A DNA stretch of 64,000 nucleotides from Streptomyces canus 299MFChir4.1 (GTDB lineage Bacteria; Actinomycetota; Actinomycetes; Streptomycetales; Streptomycetaceae), in contig NZ_KB911583.1 in assembly GCF_000383615.1 (NCBI RefSeq), positions 1-64,000 of the forward strand, read 5' to 3'. Position numbers and translations under genes: made by a program. This document shows positions 28,152-36,594 of this stretch, piece by piece. Each line of letters starts with the position of its first letter. Within the stretch, counting starts at the first letter, position 1. Under the pieces are notes generated by a model. The model saw only the letters and a list, made by a program, of their open reading frames with translations. It did not search any database and was not told where the DNA came from.

Positions 28152-28745
28152 TCACCAGCCGGCGGACGGGCCCGTCAGCTCCCTGACCGCGGGACGGGCC
28201 GCGTCCAGCACCGTCATGAACCACGCGGAGAAGGGGTCCTTCGCGTGCCGCTCCGCCAGCTCGGCCGGGGTCACGAAGGCGGTCGTGGCGACCTCCTCCG
28301 GGTCCGGGCCGAGCGGGGACTGCACCATGCCGACGAACAGGTGGTTGTACTCCTGCTCGACCAGGCCCGAGTCGGGGTCGGGGTGGTTGTAGCGGACCGT
28401 GCCCGCCTCGGCGAGCAGCGAGGGGGAGACACCCAGTTCCTCGTACGTCCGCCGGGCCGCCGCCGCGAAGGGCGCCTCGCCCGGGTAGGGGTGGCCGCAG
28501 CAGGTGTTGGACCACACGCCGGGGGAGTGGTACTTGCCCAGCGCGCGCTGCTGCAGCAGCAGCCGGCCCCGCTCGTCGAAGAGGAACACCGAGAAGGCGC
28601 GGTGCAGTTGTCCCGGCGGCTGGTGGGCGGCGAGCTTCTCCGCGGTGCCGATCGTCACACCGTGCTCGTCGACCAGTTCCAGCAGGATCGCGTTCGCGGC
28701 GCCGTTCGACGGAGTGTGCGTCGTGGTGGCAGGTGTGGTCGGCAT
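28152..28745 (-). CDS. idi: Isopentenyl-diphosphate delta-isomerase, type 1
   Basis: This 197-aa Nudix-fold enzyme interconverts IPP and DMAPP. The catalytic cysteine lies in WSNTCCGHPYPGE, with the metal-binding histidines and the Nudix-like RRTYEELGVSP segment. The protonating Glu is in the VEQEYNHLF region. The ATG at 28745 has AAGGA five bases upstream; the ATG two codons earlier is less well placed. It is about 10 kb from the hopanoid operon, which contains dxs and ispG, so the region supplies isoprenoid precursors. Convergent with the anti-sigma ATPase gene, 15 bp apart. Confidence 0.93.
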   Translation of the reverse strand: MPTTPATTTHTPSNGAANAILLELVDEHGVTIGTAEKLAAHQPPGQLHRAFSVFLFDERGRLLLQQRALGKYHSPGVWSNTCCGHPYPGEAPFAAAARRTYEELGVSPSLLAEAGTVRYNHPDPDSGLVEQEYNHLFVGMVQSPLGPDPEEVATTAFVTPAELAERHAKDPFSAWFMTVLDAARPAVRELTGPSAGW

Positions 28746-28932
28746 ACCCATCCTTCACATCGGTCTTCGCGCCCCAAGTGTGCCGCACGGATCCGGCACC
28801 CCCGGCAGTTGATCGTGCCCGGCGCGGCGGGCGGGGAACCGCTCGGGGCGGGGTTGTGGGGTGGAGGACGCGAAGGTGTGCCGGGTCGCTGCATTCCGCC
28901 AGAACGGGCGTTTCATGCACCGTACACGTGTG

Positions 28933-29874
28933 TCAGTGGCACAGATGCGCCTCGTGCTCCGCGTGCCCGACCGGCTCCAGTTGGAAGGTGCAGTGCTCCA
29001 CGTCGAAATGGTCACCGAGGCAGTTCTGGAGCTCGTGCAGCATCTTCTCGTGGCCGATCGCGCTGAGCACGTCGGAACGCACCACCACGTGGGCGGACAG
29101 CACCGGCATTCCCGAGGTGATCGTCCAGGCGTGCAGGTCGTGGACGTCCTCCACGCCGTCCAGGGCCAGGATGTGCGTGCGCACCTCCGCCATGTCGACG
29201 TCCTTGGGCGCCGACTCCAGCAGCACGTCGAGGGTCTCGCGCAGCAGTTTGAAGGTGCGCGGCACGATCATCACGCCGATGACGAGCGACGCGATCGGGT
29301 CGGCGGCCTGCCAGCCCGTGGTCAGGATCACCGCGGCCGAGACGATCACCGCGAGCGAGCCCAGCGCGTCCGCCGCGACCTCCAGGAACGCCCCGCGCAC
29401 GTTGAGGCTCTCCTTCTGGCCGCGCATCAGCAGGGTCAGCGAGATCATGTTCGCGACCAGACCGATCGCACCGAACACGATGGTCAGCCCGCCCTCGGTG
29501 TCGGCCGGCGTCACGAACCGCTGGATCGCCTCGTACAGGACGTAGCCGCCGACGACGAGCAGCAGCAGACAGTTCGCGAGGGCGGCGAGGATCTCCGCGC
29601 GGGCGTACCCGAAGGTGCGGTTGCCGGTCGGCGGGCGGTTCGCGAAGTGGATCGCGAGCAGGGCCATGCCGAGGCCCAGCGCGTCCGTCGCCATGTGCGC
29701 CGCGTCCGCGACCAGGGCGAGGGAGTCCGCGACGACGCCTCCGACGATCTCGACCACCATGACGGTGAGCGTGATCGACAACGCCACCCGCAGCCTGCCG
29801 ACGTACGCCGAGGTCGCCGTCCCGCCCGCCGGCGCATGCGAGTGCGCGTGGCCGTGGTCGTGCCCTGCCCCCAT
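28933..29874 (-). CDS. Cation diffusion facilitator (CzcD/ZnT-like metal exporter)
   Basis: This 313-aa CDF transporter has a His-rich N-terminus (HDHGHAHSHAP, residues 5-15), six membrane spans and a C-terminal cytoplasmic domain of the copper-chaperone-like fold. The intramembrane metal site is visible as SLALVADAAHMATDALG in span 2 (DxxHxxxD type) and FLEVAADALGS in span 5. The C-terminus is again His-rich (HAEHEAHLCH). It should export Zn(II) or a similar divalent metal in exchange for protons. Monocistronic; a 15-bp inverted repeat lies upstream toward galE. Confidence 0.9.
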   Translation of the reverse strand: MGAGHDHGHAHSHAPAGGTATSAYVGRLRVALSITLTVMVVEIVGGVVADSLALVADAAHMATDALGLGMALLAIHFANRPPTGNRTFGYARAEILAALANCLLLLVVGGYVLYEAIQRFVTPADTEGGLTIVFGAIGLVANMISLTLLMRGQKESLNVRGAFLEVAADALGSLAVIVSAAVILTTGWQAADPIASLVIGVMIVPRTFKLLRETLDVLLESAPKDVDMAEVRTHILALDGVEDVHDLHAWTITSGMPVLSAHVVVRSDVLSAIGHEKMLHELQNCLGDHFDVEHCTFQLEPVGHAEHEAHLCH

Positions 29875-29975
29875 GGAAGCCGCCTCCTGCGTCGATCCCG
29901 GACAGTCCGCCCGGGATCACAGTGAACTACGGGCGGGGGGTATCGGGCAACGCGGCACTGAACACCGTTGTCATG

Positions 29976-30012
29976 TGCCCTGACCTGCGGAAACGAACCG
30001 CAGGTCAGGGCA
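29976..30012. terminator. Strong 15-bp perfect stem-loop, galE terminator
   Basis: TGCCCTGACCTGCGG (29976-29990) and its exact complement (29998-30012) flank the 7-base loop AAACGAA. The hairpin starts 3 bp after the galE stop codon on the minus strand. It is symmetric, so it could also stop transcription coming from the other side. Confidence 0.8.
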
Positions 30013-30015
30013 GCC

Positions 30016-30984
30016 TCACTGGTGGTGCAGCAGCCAGCCGCGCCAGGCGGACTCGATCATGTCGCGCACCCCTCGGCGAGCGCTCCAGCCGAGCGTCTCG
30101 GCGGCCCGGGCGGCCACGGCCACCGACACGGGCGCGTCCCCGGGGCGCCGGGGCTCCACGACTGCGGGCCGTCGGTCTCCGGTCACCTCGCCGATCACCG
30201 TGACCATCTCGCGTACGGAGACGCCCTCACCGCGACCGATGTTGACCGTCAGGTCGCCGACCTGTCCGCCCTCGGACAGCCGCCTGGCCGCCGCGAGGTG
30301 CGCCTCGGCCAGGTCGGACACATGGATGTAGTCACGGACGCAGGTGCCGTCCGGCGTCGGGTAGTCGTCGCCGAAGATCCGCGGGGCCTCGTCGCGGGTG
30401 AGGCGGTCGAAGACCATGGGCACGATGTTGAAGACACCGGTGTCCGCGAGCTCCGGCGCCGCGGCCCCGGCGACGTTGAAGTAGCGCAGGCAGACGGTGG
30501 AGATCCCGTGGGCCTGTCCGGCCGCCCGCACCAGCCACTCCCCGGCGAGCTTGGTCTCGCCGTAGGGGTTCACGGGAGCGCACGGCGTCTCCTCCGTGAT
30601 GAGTTCCACATCGGGGTTGCCGTAGACGGCCGCCGAGGAGGAGAAGAGGAAGCGCTCGATCCCGGCCTCCGCGACCGCCTCCAGGAGGGTCGCGAGCCCC
30701 CCGACGTTCTCCTGGTAGTAGCGGGTCGGCTGCGCCACCGACTCGGCGACCTGCTTGCGCGCCGCGAGATGCACCACACCCGTCACCGCGTGCTCGGCCA
30801 GCACCCGCTTCAGCAGGCCGCCGTCCAGCGAGGAGCCCCGGACCAGCGGCACGTCGGCGGGGAGCCGCGCCGGCACCCCGGCCGAGAGGTCGTCCAGGAC
30901 GAGCACCCGTTCCCCGGCCCCCGTCATGGCCCGCGCCACATGCGCCCCTATGTACCCGGCACCGCCGGTGATCAGCCACGTCAT
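30016..30984 (-). CDS. galE: UDP-glucose 4-epimerase
   Basis: This 322-aa extended SDR enzyme has the NAD motif GGAGYIG (residues 7-13) and the catalytic pair Tyr141/Lys145 in NPYGETK. The serine is in the SSSAAVYGNP segment. It interconverts UDP-glucose and UDP-galactose (or the N-acetyl forms). It is divergent from the surface-polymer gene block starting at 31262, and a UDP-galactose supply for that polymer is a reasonable inference. The 278-bp divergent region holds promoter space and a small hairpin (GGCGGT-GAAC-GCCGCC, about 31133-31148) but no extra gene. Confidence 0.92.
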   Translation of the reverse strand: MTWLITGGAGYIGAHVARAMTGAGERVLVLDDLSAGVPARLPADVPLVRGSSLDGGLLKRVLAEHAVTGVVHLAARKQVAESVAQPTRYYQENVGGLATLLEAVAEAGIERFLFSSSAAVYGNPDVELITEETPCAPVNPYGETKLAGEWLVRAAGQAHGISTVCLRYFNVAGAAAPELADTGVFNIVPMVFDRLTRDEAPRIFGDDYPTPDGTCVRDYIHVSDLAEAHLAAARRLSEGGQVGDLTVNIGRGEGVSVREMVTVIGEVTGDRRPAVVEPRRPGDAPVSVAVAARAAETLGWSARRGVRDMIESAWRGWLLHHQ

Positions 30985-31261
30985 GGTCGTCCACCCTATG
31001 CCGACGCTCCCGGACCCTCACGATGTCCTTGATGTCCGCTCTGTGGGGCGCGGTTTGTGGGCGGGGGCCCGGATCACCGATGATGATCGCGGCAAAGGCC
31101 GGGGGAGACGCTGTTGATCGGTCCGTTAACGGGCGGTGAACGCCGCCTTCTTGGCATCCGATAGCCTCTGCCGACATGCCGCCCGCCTGGTCCAGCCAAG
31201 GGGCGCCCCCATCGTGCACATGACCGGCGCCCGCGCGTCGGCACCCAGGGAGTGAGTTCGG

Positions 31262-33052
31262 TTGTCGACCGCCATCCTCACCGGTCAGCCGGTCCCCGGT
31301 TCGTCGATCGAGGGTGATCTGCGGTCCCTCGGCTTCGACGTGCAGGTCGCCGCGGACGCCGCCGACGCCGAGCGGCTGGTCGCCGAGGCACCCTGCGACC
31401 AGCGCGTCGCCCTCGTCGACGCCCGGTTCGTCGGCCACGTCCACGCGCTGCGCCTGGGCCTGACCGACCCCCGCTTCTCCCTCGCCGCGCTGCCCGGCGC
31501 GGTCACCGCGCAGCCCGACGGCCGGGTGGCCCTCACCCGCGTGCTGGCCCGCGAGAACTCCGCGGGCGGCGGCACGGCGGTCGTCGTGGACAGCCTTCCC
31601 GACCGCATCGTCACGGCGCTGGCCGAGGACGGCGCCGAGGTGTACCGCCCCGAACTCGGCAGCCTGGTCGCCGCCGTCCCCGCCGACCCGCAGGCCCGCA
31701 ACGAGGCACGGCAGGCCGTCGCGGACGTCGACGACGAGGCCGTACGCCTGAAGTCCGCCGTGAAGTCCCGCGACGGCTTCTTCACCACGTACTTCATCAG
31801 CCCCTACTCCCGCTACATCGCCCGCTGGTGCGCCCGCCGCGGCCTGACCCCGAACCAGGTCACCACCGCGTCCCTGGTCACCGCCCTGATCGCGGCGGCC
31901 TGCGCGGCCACCGGCACCCGCGGCGGCTTCGTCGCGGCGGGCGCCCTGCTGATCGCCTCGTTCGTCCTGGACTGCACCGACGGCCAGCTCGCCCGCTACT
32001 CGCTGCAGTACTCCACCCTCGGCGCCTGGCTCGACGCCACCTTCGACCGCGCCAAGGAGTACGCCTACTACGCCGGCCTCGCCCTCGGCGCGGCCCGGGG
32101 CGGCGACGACGTATGGGCGCTGGCGCTCGGCGCGATGATCCTCCAGACCTGCCGGCACGTCGTCGACTTCTCCTTCAACGAGGCCAACCACGACGCGACG
32201 GCCAACACCAGCCCCACGGCCGCCCTTTCGGACAAGCTCGACAGCGTCGGCTGGACGGTGTGGGTGCGGCGGATGATCGTGCTGCCCATCGGGGAGCGCT
32301 GGGCGATGATCGCGGTGCTCACCGCGGTCACGACACCGCGGATCACCTTCTACGCCCTTCTCGTCGGGTGCGCCTTCGCGGCGACCTACACCACGGCGGG
32401 CCGGGTGCTGCGCTCGCTGACCCGCAAGGCACAGCGCACGGACCGGGCGGCGCAGGCGCTGGCGGACCTCGCGGATAACGGGCCGCTGGCCGGCCTGCTG
32501 GCGCGTGTGTCGCGGGCCCCTCTCGGAGGGCCCCGGGCCGCTGTGGCGCTGGCGGGCACGGTGATCCTGGCCGCAACCCTCTCCTCCGGGGACACCTGGG
32601 CGCCCGTCGGCGGTGCCGTCGTCTACGCGATCGCCGCCGGTCAGGCTCTGTACCGCCCCCTCAAGGGCGCCCTCGACTGGCTCGTCCCCCCGCTCTTCCG
32701 CGCCGCCGAATACGGCACCGTCCTGATCCTGGCGGCCAAAGCGGACGTGAACGGAGCCCTGCCAGCGGCTTTCGGGCTGGTGGGCGCCGTCGCCTACCAT
32801 CACTACGACACGGTGTACCGCATCCGCGGCAACGCCGGAGCGCCCCCGGCCTGGCTGGTGCGCGCCGTCGGGGGGCACGAAGGACGGACCTTGCTGGTCA
32901 CCGTCCTGGCCGCGCTGCTCACCGCTTCGCAGTTCACGGTCGCGCTCACGGTCCTGGCCGTGGTGGTGGCCCTGCTGGTGCTCGTCGAGAGCATCCGCTT
33001 CTGGGTGTCCGCTGGGGCTCCCGCCGTACACGACGAAGGAGAACCCGCATGA
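31262..33052 (+). CDS. CDP-alcohol phosphotransferase with DUF5941 region
   Basis: This 596-aa protein has an N-terminal soluble part (1-170) with nucleotide-sugar-enzyme character. A membrane CDP-alcohol phosphotransferase domain (about 175-390) and a hydrophobic DUF5941-type C-terminal region (about 400-590) follow. The catalytic motif is complete: Asp237, Asp240, Gly241, Ala244, Arg245, Gly254, Asp258 and Asp262 with the exact canonical spacing. It should transfer a phospho-alcohol from a CDP-alcohol to an acceptor at the membrane. The start is TTG (31262), seven bases after GGGAGTGAG. Its stop overlaps the nucleotidyltransferase ATG. First gene of the surface-polymer block; acceptor and alcohol unknown. 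Confidence 0.85.
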   Translation: MSTAILTGQPVPGSSIEGDLRSLGFDVQVAADAADAERLVAEAPCDQRVALVDARFVGHVHALRLGLTDPRFSLAALPGAVTAQPDGRVALTRVLARENSAGGGTAVVVDSLPDRIVTALAEDGAEVYRPELGSLVAAVPADPQARNEARQAVADVDDEAVRLKSAVKSRDGFFTTYFISPYSRYIARWCARRGLTPNQVTTASLVTALIAAACAATGTRGGFVAAGALLIASFVLDCTDGQLARYSLQYSTLGAWLDATFDRAKEYAYYAGLALGAARGGDDVWALALGAMILQTCRHVVDFSFNEANHDATANTSPTAALSDKLDSVGWTVWVRRMIVLPIGERWAMIAVLTAVTTPRITFYALLVGCAFAATYTTAGRVLRSLTRKAQRTDRAAQALADLADNGPLAGLLARVSRAPLGGPRAAVALAGTVILAATLSSGDTWAPVGGAVVYAIAAGQALYRPLKGALDWLVPPLFRAAEYGTVLILAAKADVNGALPAAFGLVGAVAYHHYDTVYRIRGNAGAPPAWLVRAVGGHEGRTLLVTVLAALLTASQFTVALTVLAVVVALLVLVESIRFWVSAGAPAVHDEGEPA

Positions 33053-33801
33053 TCGGCCTCGTGCTGGCGGCCGGCGCCGGACGCCGGCTGCGCCCCTACA
33101 CCGACAGCCTCCCCAAGGCTCTGGTGCCGGTGGGCCCCGCGGGCATAGAGGGCGAACCGACGGTCCTGGACCTCACCCTCGGCAACTTCGCCGAGATCGG
33201 TCTGACCGAGGTCGCGGTCATCGTCGGCTACCGCAAGGAAGCGGTGTACGAGCGCAAGGCGGCGCTGGAGGCGAAGTACGGCCTCCAGCTCACCCTCATC
33301 GACAACGACAAGGCCGAGGAGTGGAACAACGCCTACTCCCTGTGGTGCGGCCGTGACGCCCTCAAGGACGGCGTGATCCTCGCCAACGGCGACACCGTGC
33401 ACCCGGTCTCCGTCGAGAAGACGCTGCTCGCCGCCCGCGGCGAGGGCAAGCGGATCATCCTCGCCCTGGACACGGTGAAGAACCTCGCCGACGAGGAGAT
33501 GAAGGTCGTCGTCGACCCCGAGCGGGGCATGACGAGGATCACCAAGCTGATGGACCCCGCCGAGGCCACCGGCGAGTACATCGGTGTGACCCTCATCGAG
33601 GGCGACGCCGCCCCCGAACTCGCCGACGCGCTGAAGACGGTCTGGGAGACCGACCCGCAGCAGTTCTACGAGCACGGCTACCAGGAGCTCGTGAACCGCG
33701 GCTTCCGCATCGACGTCGCGCCGATCGGCGACGTGCCGTGGGTGGAGATCGACAACCACGACGACCTCGCCCGTGGACGGGAGATCGCGTGCCAGTACTG
33801 A
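33049..33801 (+). CDS. Sugar/polyol-phosphate nucleotidyltransferase
   Basis: This 250-aa protein is a single NTP-transferase domain. It has the signature LVLAAGAGRRLRPYTDSLPK (residues 4-23; Arg and Lys contact the NTP), then IVGYRKE, and the metal site NGDTVHP. The length and the EEWNNAYSLWCGRDAL segment resemble small LicC or inositol-1-phosphate cytidylyltransferases more than long glucose-1-phosphate enzymes. Next to two CDP-alcohol phosphotransferases, it most simply makes the CDP-activated polyol. CTP preference is inferred from context. ATGA overlap upstream and 13-bp overlap downstream indicate tight coupling. Confidence 0.85.
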   Translation: MIGLVLAAGAGRRLRPYTDSLPKALVPVGPAGIEGEPTVLDLTLGNFAEIGLTEVAVIVGYRKEAVYERKAALEAKYGLQLTLIDNDKAEEWNNAYSLWCGRDALKDGVILANGDTVHPVSVEKTLLAARGEGKRIILALDTVKNLADEEMKVVVDPERGMTRITKLMDPAEATGEYIGVTLIEGDAAPELADALKTVWETDPQQFYEHGYQELVNRGFRIDVAPIGDVPWVEIDNHDDLARGREIACQY

Positions 33802-34850
33802 CCCGGCTGATCCCCTCACCGCTCGTCGTGGACATCCGTCCGGGTGCTCTCGACGACCTTGGCTGTGTGCTCGCGGACGAACGCATCTCGCAGTCCGGCA
33901 AGCTCGCCGTCGCCGTCAGCGGCGGCTCGGGCGCCCGGCTGCGCGAGCGGATCGCGCCGAGTCTGCCCGGGGCCACCTGGTTCGAGGTCGGCGGCGGCAC
34001 GATCGACGACGCGGTCCGGCTGGCGAACGACGTCAAGGCCGGCCACTACGACGCGATCGTCGGCCTCGGTGGCGGGAAGATCATCGACTGCGCGAAGTTC
34101 GCGGCCGCCCGCGTGGGCCTGCCGCTGGTCGCCGTCGCCACCAACCTCGCGCACGACGGTCTCTGCTCGCCGGTCGCGACCCTCGACAACGACGCCGGCC
34201 GCGGCTCGTACGGGGTGCCGAACCCGATCGCCGTGGTCATCGACCTCAACGTGATCCGTGAGGCCCCCGTCCGCTTCGTGCGTTCCGGCATCGGCGACGT
34301 CATCTCCAACATCTCCGCGGTCGCGGACTGGGAGCTGGCCAACCGCGTCAACGGCGAGAAGATCGACGGTCTCGCCGCGGCGATGGCCCGTCAAGCCGGC
34401 GAAGCGGTGCTCCGGCACCCCGGCGGAGTCGGCGACGACAGCTTCCTCCAGGTGCTGGCCGAGGCCCTTGTCCTCACCGGTATCGCCATGTCGGTGTCGG
34501 GCGACTCCCGCCCGTCCTCCGGCGCCTGCCACGAGATCAACCACGCGTTCGACCTGCTCTACCCCAAGCGTGCCGCCGCCCATGGCGAGCAGTGCGGTTT
34601 GGGCGCGGCCTTCGCGATGTACCTGCGCGGAGCCCACGAGGAATCGGCGTACATGGCCGAGGTACTGCGCCGGCACGGACTTCCGGTGCTGCCGGAGGAG
34701 ATCGGCTTCACGCCCGCGGAGTTCGTCCGCGCCGTGGAGTTCGCTCCGCAGACCCGCCCCGGCCGCTACACCATCCTCGAACACCTCGACCTCAAGACCG
34801 ACCAGATCAAGGACATCTACGCCGACTATGTCAAGGCCATCGGTAGCTGA
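33789..34850 (+). CDS. Glycerol-1-phosphate dehydrogenase-like enzyme (Fe-ADH family)
   Basis: This 353-aa member of the polyol dehydrogenase / dehydroquinate-synthase-like family has an NAD-binding loop GLGGGKIIDCAKFAA and the ATNLAHDGLCSPVA segment typical of sn-glycerol-1-phosphate dehydrogenases (EgsA/AraM). Likely zinc ligands are Asp170 (GIGDVIS), His248 (CHEINH) and His265 (AHGEQCG), with spacing close to glycerol dehydrogenase (173/256/274). It would reduce dihydroxyacetone phosphate or a related keto-phosphate to the polyol phosphate that the neighbouring nucleotidyltransferase activates. GTG start at 33789 inside the upstream gene; it overlaps the next gene by 23 bp. Confidence 0.82.
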   Translation: MPVLTRLIPSPLVVDIRPGALDDLGCVLADERISQSGKLAVAVSGGSGARLRERIAPSLPGATWFEVGGGTIDDAVRLANDVKAGHYDAIVGLGGGKIIDCAKFAAARVGLPLVAVATNLAHDGLCSPVATLDNDAGRGSYGVPNPIAVVIDLNVIREAPVRFVRSGIGDVISNISAVADWELANRVNGEKIDGLAAAMARQAGEAVLRHPGGVGDDSFLQVLAEALVLTGIAMSVSGDSRPSSGACHEINHAFDLLYPKRAAAHGEQCGLGAAFAMYLRGAHEESAYMAEVLRRHGLPVLPEEIGFTPAEFVRAVEFAPQTRPGRYTILEHLDLKTDQIKDIYADYVKAIGS

Positions 34851-35607
34851 ACTCCGTCCGGTCGTCCACCCCGCAGGGGTCAAGGACCGGCGCAGCGGTG
34901 AGCACTGGATGGGACGCCTCTACATGCGTGAGGTGTCCCTGCGGGTGGACCGCTACCTGGTGAACACCAGGGTCACGCCCAACCAGCTCACGTACCTGAT
35001 GACCGTCTTCGGAGTCCTCGCGGCCCCGGCCCTCCTGGTGCCGGGGATCCCGGGGGCCGTGCTCGGCGTGGTGTGCGTCCAGATGTACCTGCTGCTGGAC
35101 TGCGTCGACGGCGAGATCGCGCGCTGGAAGAAGCAGTACTCGCTCAACGGCGTCTACCTGGACCGCGTCGGCGCGTACCTGACCGACGCGGCCGTGCTCG
35201 TCGGCTTCGGTCTGCGCGCCGCCGACCTGTTCGGCAGCGGCCGTATCGACTGGCTGTGGGCCTTCCTCGGCACCCTGGCCGCGCTCGGCGCGATCCTGAT
35301 CAAGGCCGAGACCGACCTCGTGGGGGTCGCCCGGCACCAGACGGGCAAGCCGCCTGTTCAGGAGGCCGCCGCCGAGATGCGCTCCTCCGGCATGGCGCTG
35401 GCCCGCAAGGCCGCCTCCCTGCTCAAGTTCCACCGGCTGGTCCTCGGCATAGAGGCGTCCCTGCTGATCCTCGTCCTCGCGGTCGTGGACCAGGTGCGCG
35501 GCGACCTGTTCTTCTCGCGGCTCGGTGTCGCGGTGCTCGCCGGGATCGCCCTGCTCCAGACCCTGCTGCACCTCGTGTCGATCCTCGCCTCCAGCAGGCT
35601 GAAGTGA
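34828..35607 (+). CDS. CDP-alcohol phosphatidyltransferase family protein
   Basis: This 259-aa membrane protein has about six spans. Its family motif begins Asp91, Asp94, Gly95, Ala98, Arg99, then Gly108 and Asp112. The fourth aspartate (position 116), proposed as the catalytic base in this family, is alanine, with Asp120 four residues later. So it either uses a shifted acid or has altered activity. A soluble N-terminal segment of about 40 residues precedes the core. The ATG at 34828 lies within the dehydrogenase gene (23-bp overlap) and the stop overlaps the next GTG (GTGA). Probably the second phospho-alcohol transfer of the polymer pathway. Confidence 0.83.
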   Translation: MSRPSVAELRPVVHPAGVKDRRSGEHWMGRLYMREVSLRVDRYLVNTRVTPNQLTYLMTVFGVLAAPALLVPGIPGAVLGVVCVQMYLLLDCVDGEIARWKKQYSLNGVYLDRVGAYLTDAAVLVGFGLRAADLFGSGRIDWLWAFLGTLAALGAILIKAETDLVGVARHQTGKPPVQEAAAEMRSSGMALARKAASLLKFHRLVLGIEASLLILVLAVVDQVRGDLFFSRLGVAVLAGIALLQTLLHLVSILASSRLK

Positions 35608-36488
35608 GCACCGGCATGAAGGTCGGCGCGGTCATCATCACCATGGGCAACCGCCCCGAGGAGCTGCGCGCCCTGCTCGACTCGGTCGCCAAGCAGGACG
35701 GCGACCCGGTCCAGGTGGTCGTCGTCGGCAACGGCTCGCCCGTCCCGGACGTCCCCGAGGGCGTCCGGACCATCGAGCTGCCCGAGAACCTCGGCATCCC
35801 CGGCGGCCGCAACGTCGGCATCGAGGCCTTCGGCCCCAGCGGTCGCGACGTCGACATATTGCTTTTCCTGGACGACGACGGTCTGCTCCCGAACCACGAC
35901 ACCGCCGAACTGTGCCGCCAGGCCTTCACGGCCGACCCGAAGCTCGGCATCGTCAGCTTCCGCATCGCCGACCCCGACACCGGGGTCACCCAGCGCCGGC
36001 ACGTCCCCCGGCTGCGGGCCGCCGACCCGATGCGTTCCTCCCGGGTCACCACCTTCCTCGGTGGCGCCAACGCCGTCCGCACCCAGGTCTTCGCCGAAGT
36101 CGGCGGCCTCCCGGACGAGTTCTTCTACGCCCACGAGGAAACCGACCTGGCATGGCGGGCTCTCGACGCGGGCTGGATGATCGACTACCGGTCCGACATG
36201 GTGCTGTACCACCCGACGACCGCGCCCTCCCGGCACGCGGTCTACCACCGCATGGTCGCCCGCAACCGCGTCTGGCTCGCCCGCCGCAACCTGCCCGCGC
36301 TCCTGGTCCCGGTCTACCTGGGTGTCTGGATGCTGCTGACCCTGGTGCGCCGCCCCTCGCGGCCCGCCCTGAAGGCCTGGTTCGGCGGCTTCCGGGAGGG
36401 CTGGAGCACACCGTGCGGACCGCGCAGGCCGATGAAGTGGCGTACCGTCTGGCGCCTGACCCGGCTGGGCCGGCCCCCGGTCATCTGA
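35604..36488 (+). CDS. Glycosyltransferase family 2
   Basis: This 294-aa GT-A glycosyltransferase starts VGAVIITMGNRPEELRALLD. It has the nucleotide-sugar site LLFLDDDGLLPNHD (DDD in place of DxD), the acceptor-side FFYAHEETDLAWRALDAG (the ED/W region), and a hydrophobic segment (LLVPVYLGVWMLLTLV, about 235-250) that anchors it to the membrane. It resembles rhamnosyl/galactosyl transferases of cell-wall polymers. The GTG start overlaps the preceding stop. It likely adds a sugar to the lipid-linked polymer exported by the following ABC pair; UDP-galactose from GalE is a possible donor. Confidence 0.85.
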   Translation: MSTGMKVGAVIITMGNRPEELRALLDSVAKQDGDPVQVVVVGNGSPVPDVPEGVRTIELPENLGIPGGRNVGIEAFGPSGRDVDILLFLDDDGLLPNHDTAELCRQAFTADPKLGIVSFRIADPDTGVTQRRHVPRLRAADPMRSSRVTTFLGGANAVRTQVFAEVGGLPDEFFYAHEETDLAWRALDAGWMIDYRSDMVLYHPTTAPSRHAVYHRMVARNRVWLARRNLPALLVPVYLGVWMLLTLVRRPSRPALKAWFGGFREGWSTPCGPRRPMKWRTVWRLTRLGRPPVI

Positions 36489-36594
36489 CAAGCTCGTTGC
36501 TGACAGCGGCCGGGACGTACCACGGCCCCCGCTCCTGCCCTGCCCGTACAGGCCGCGCATCCCGAAGCATCCCGAAGAGGAAAGCTATCCATCA

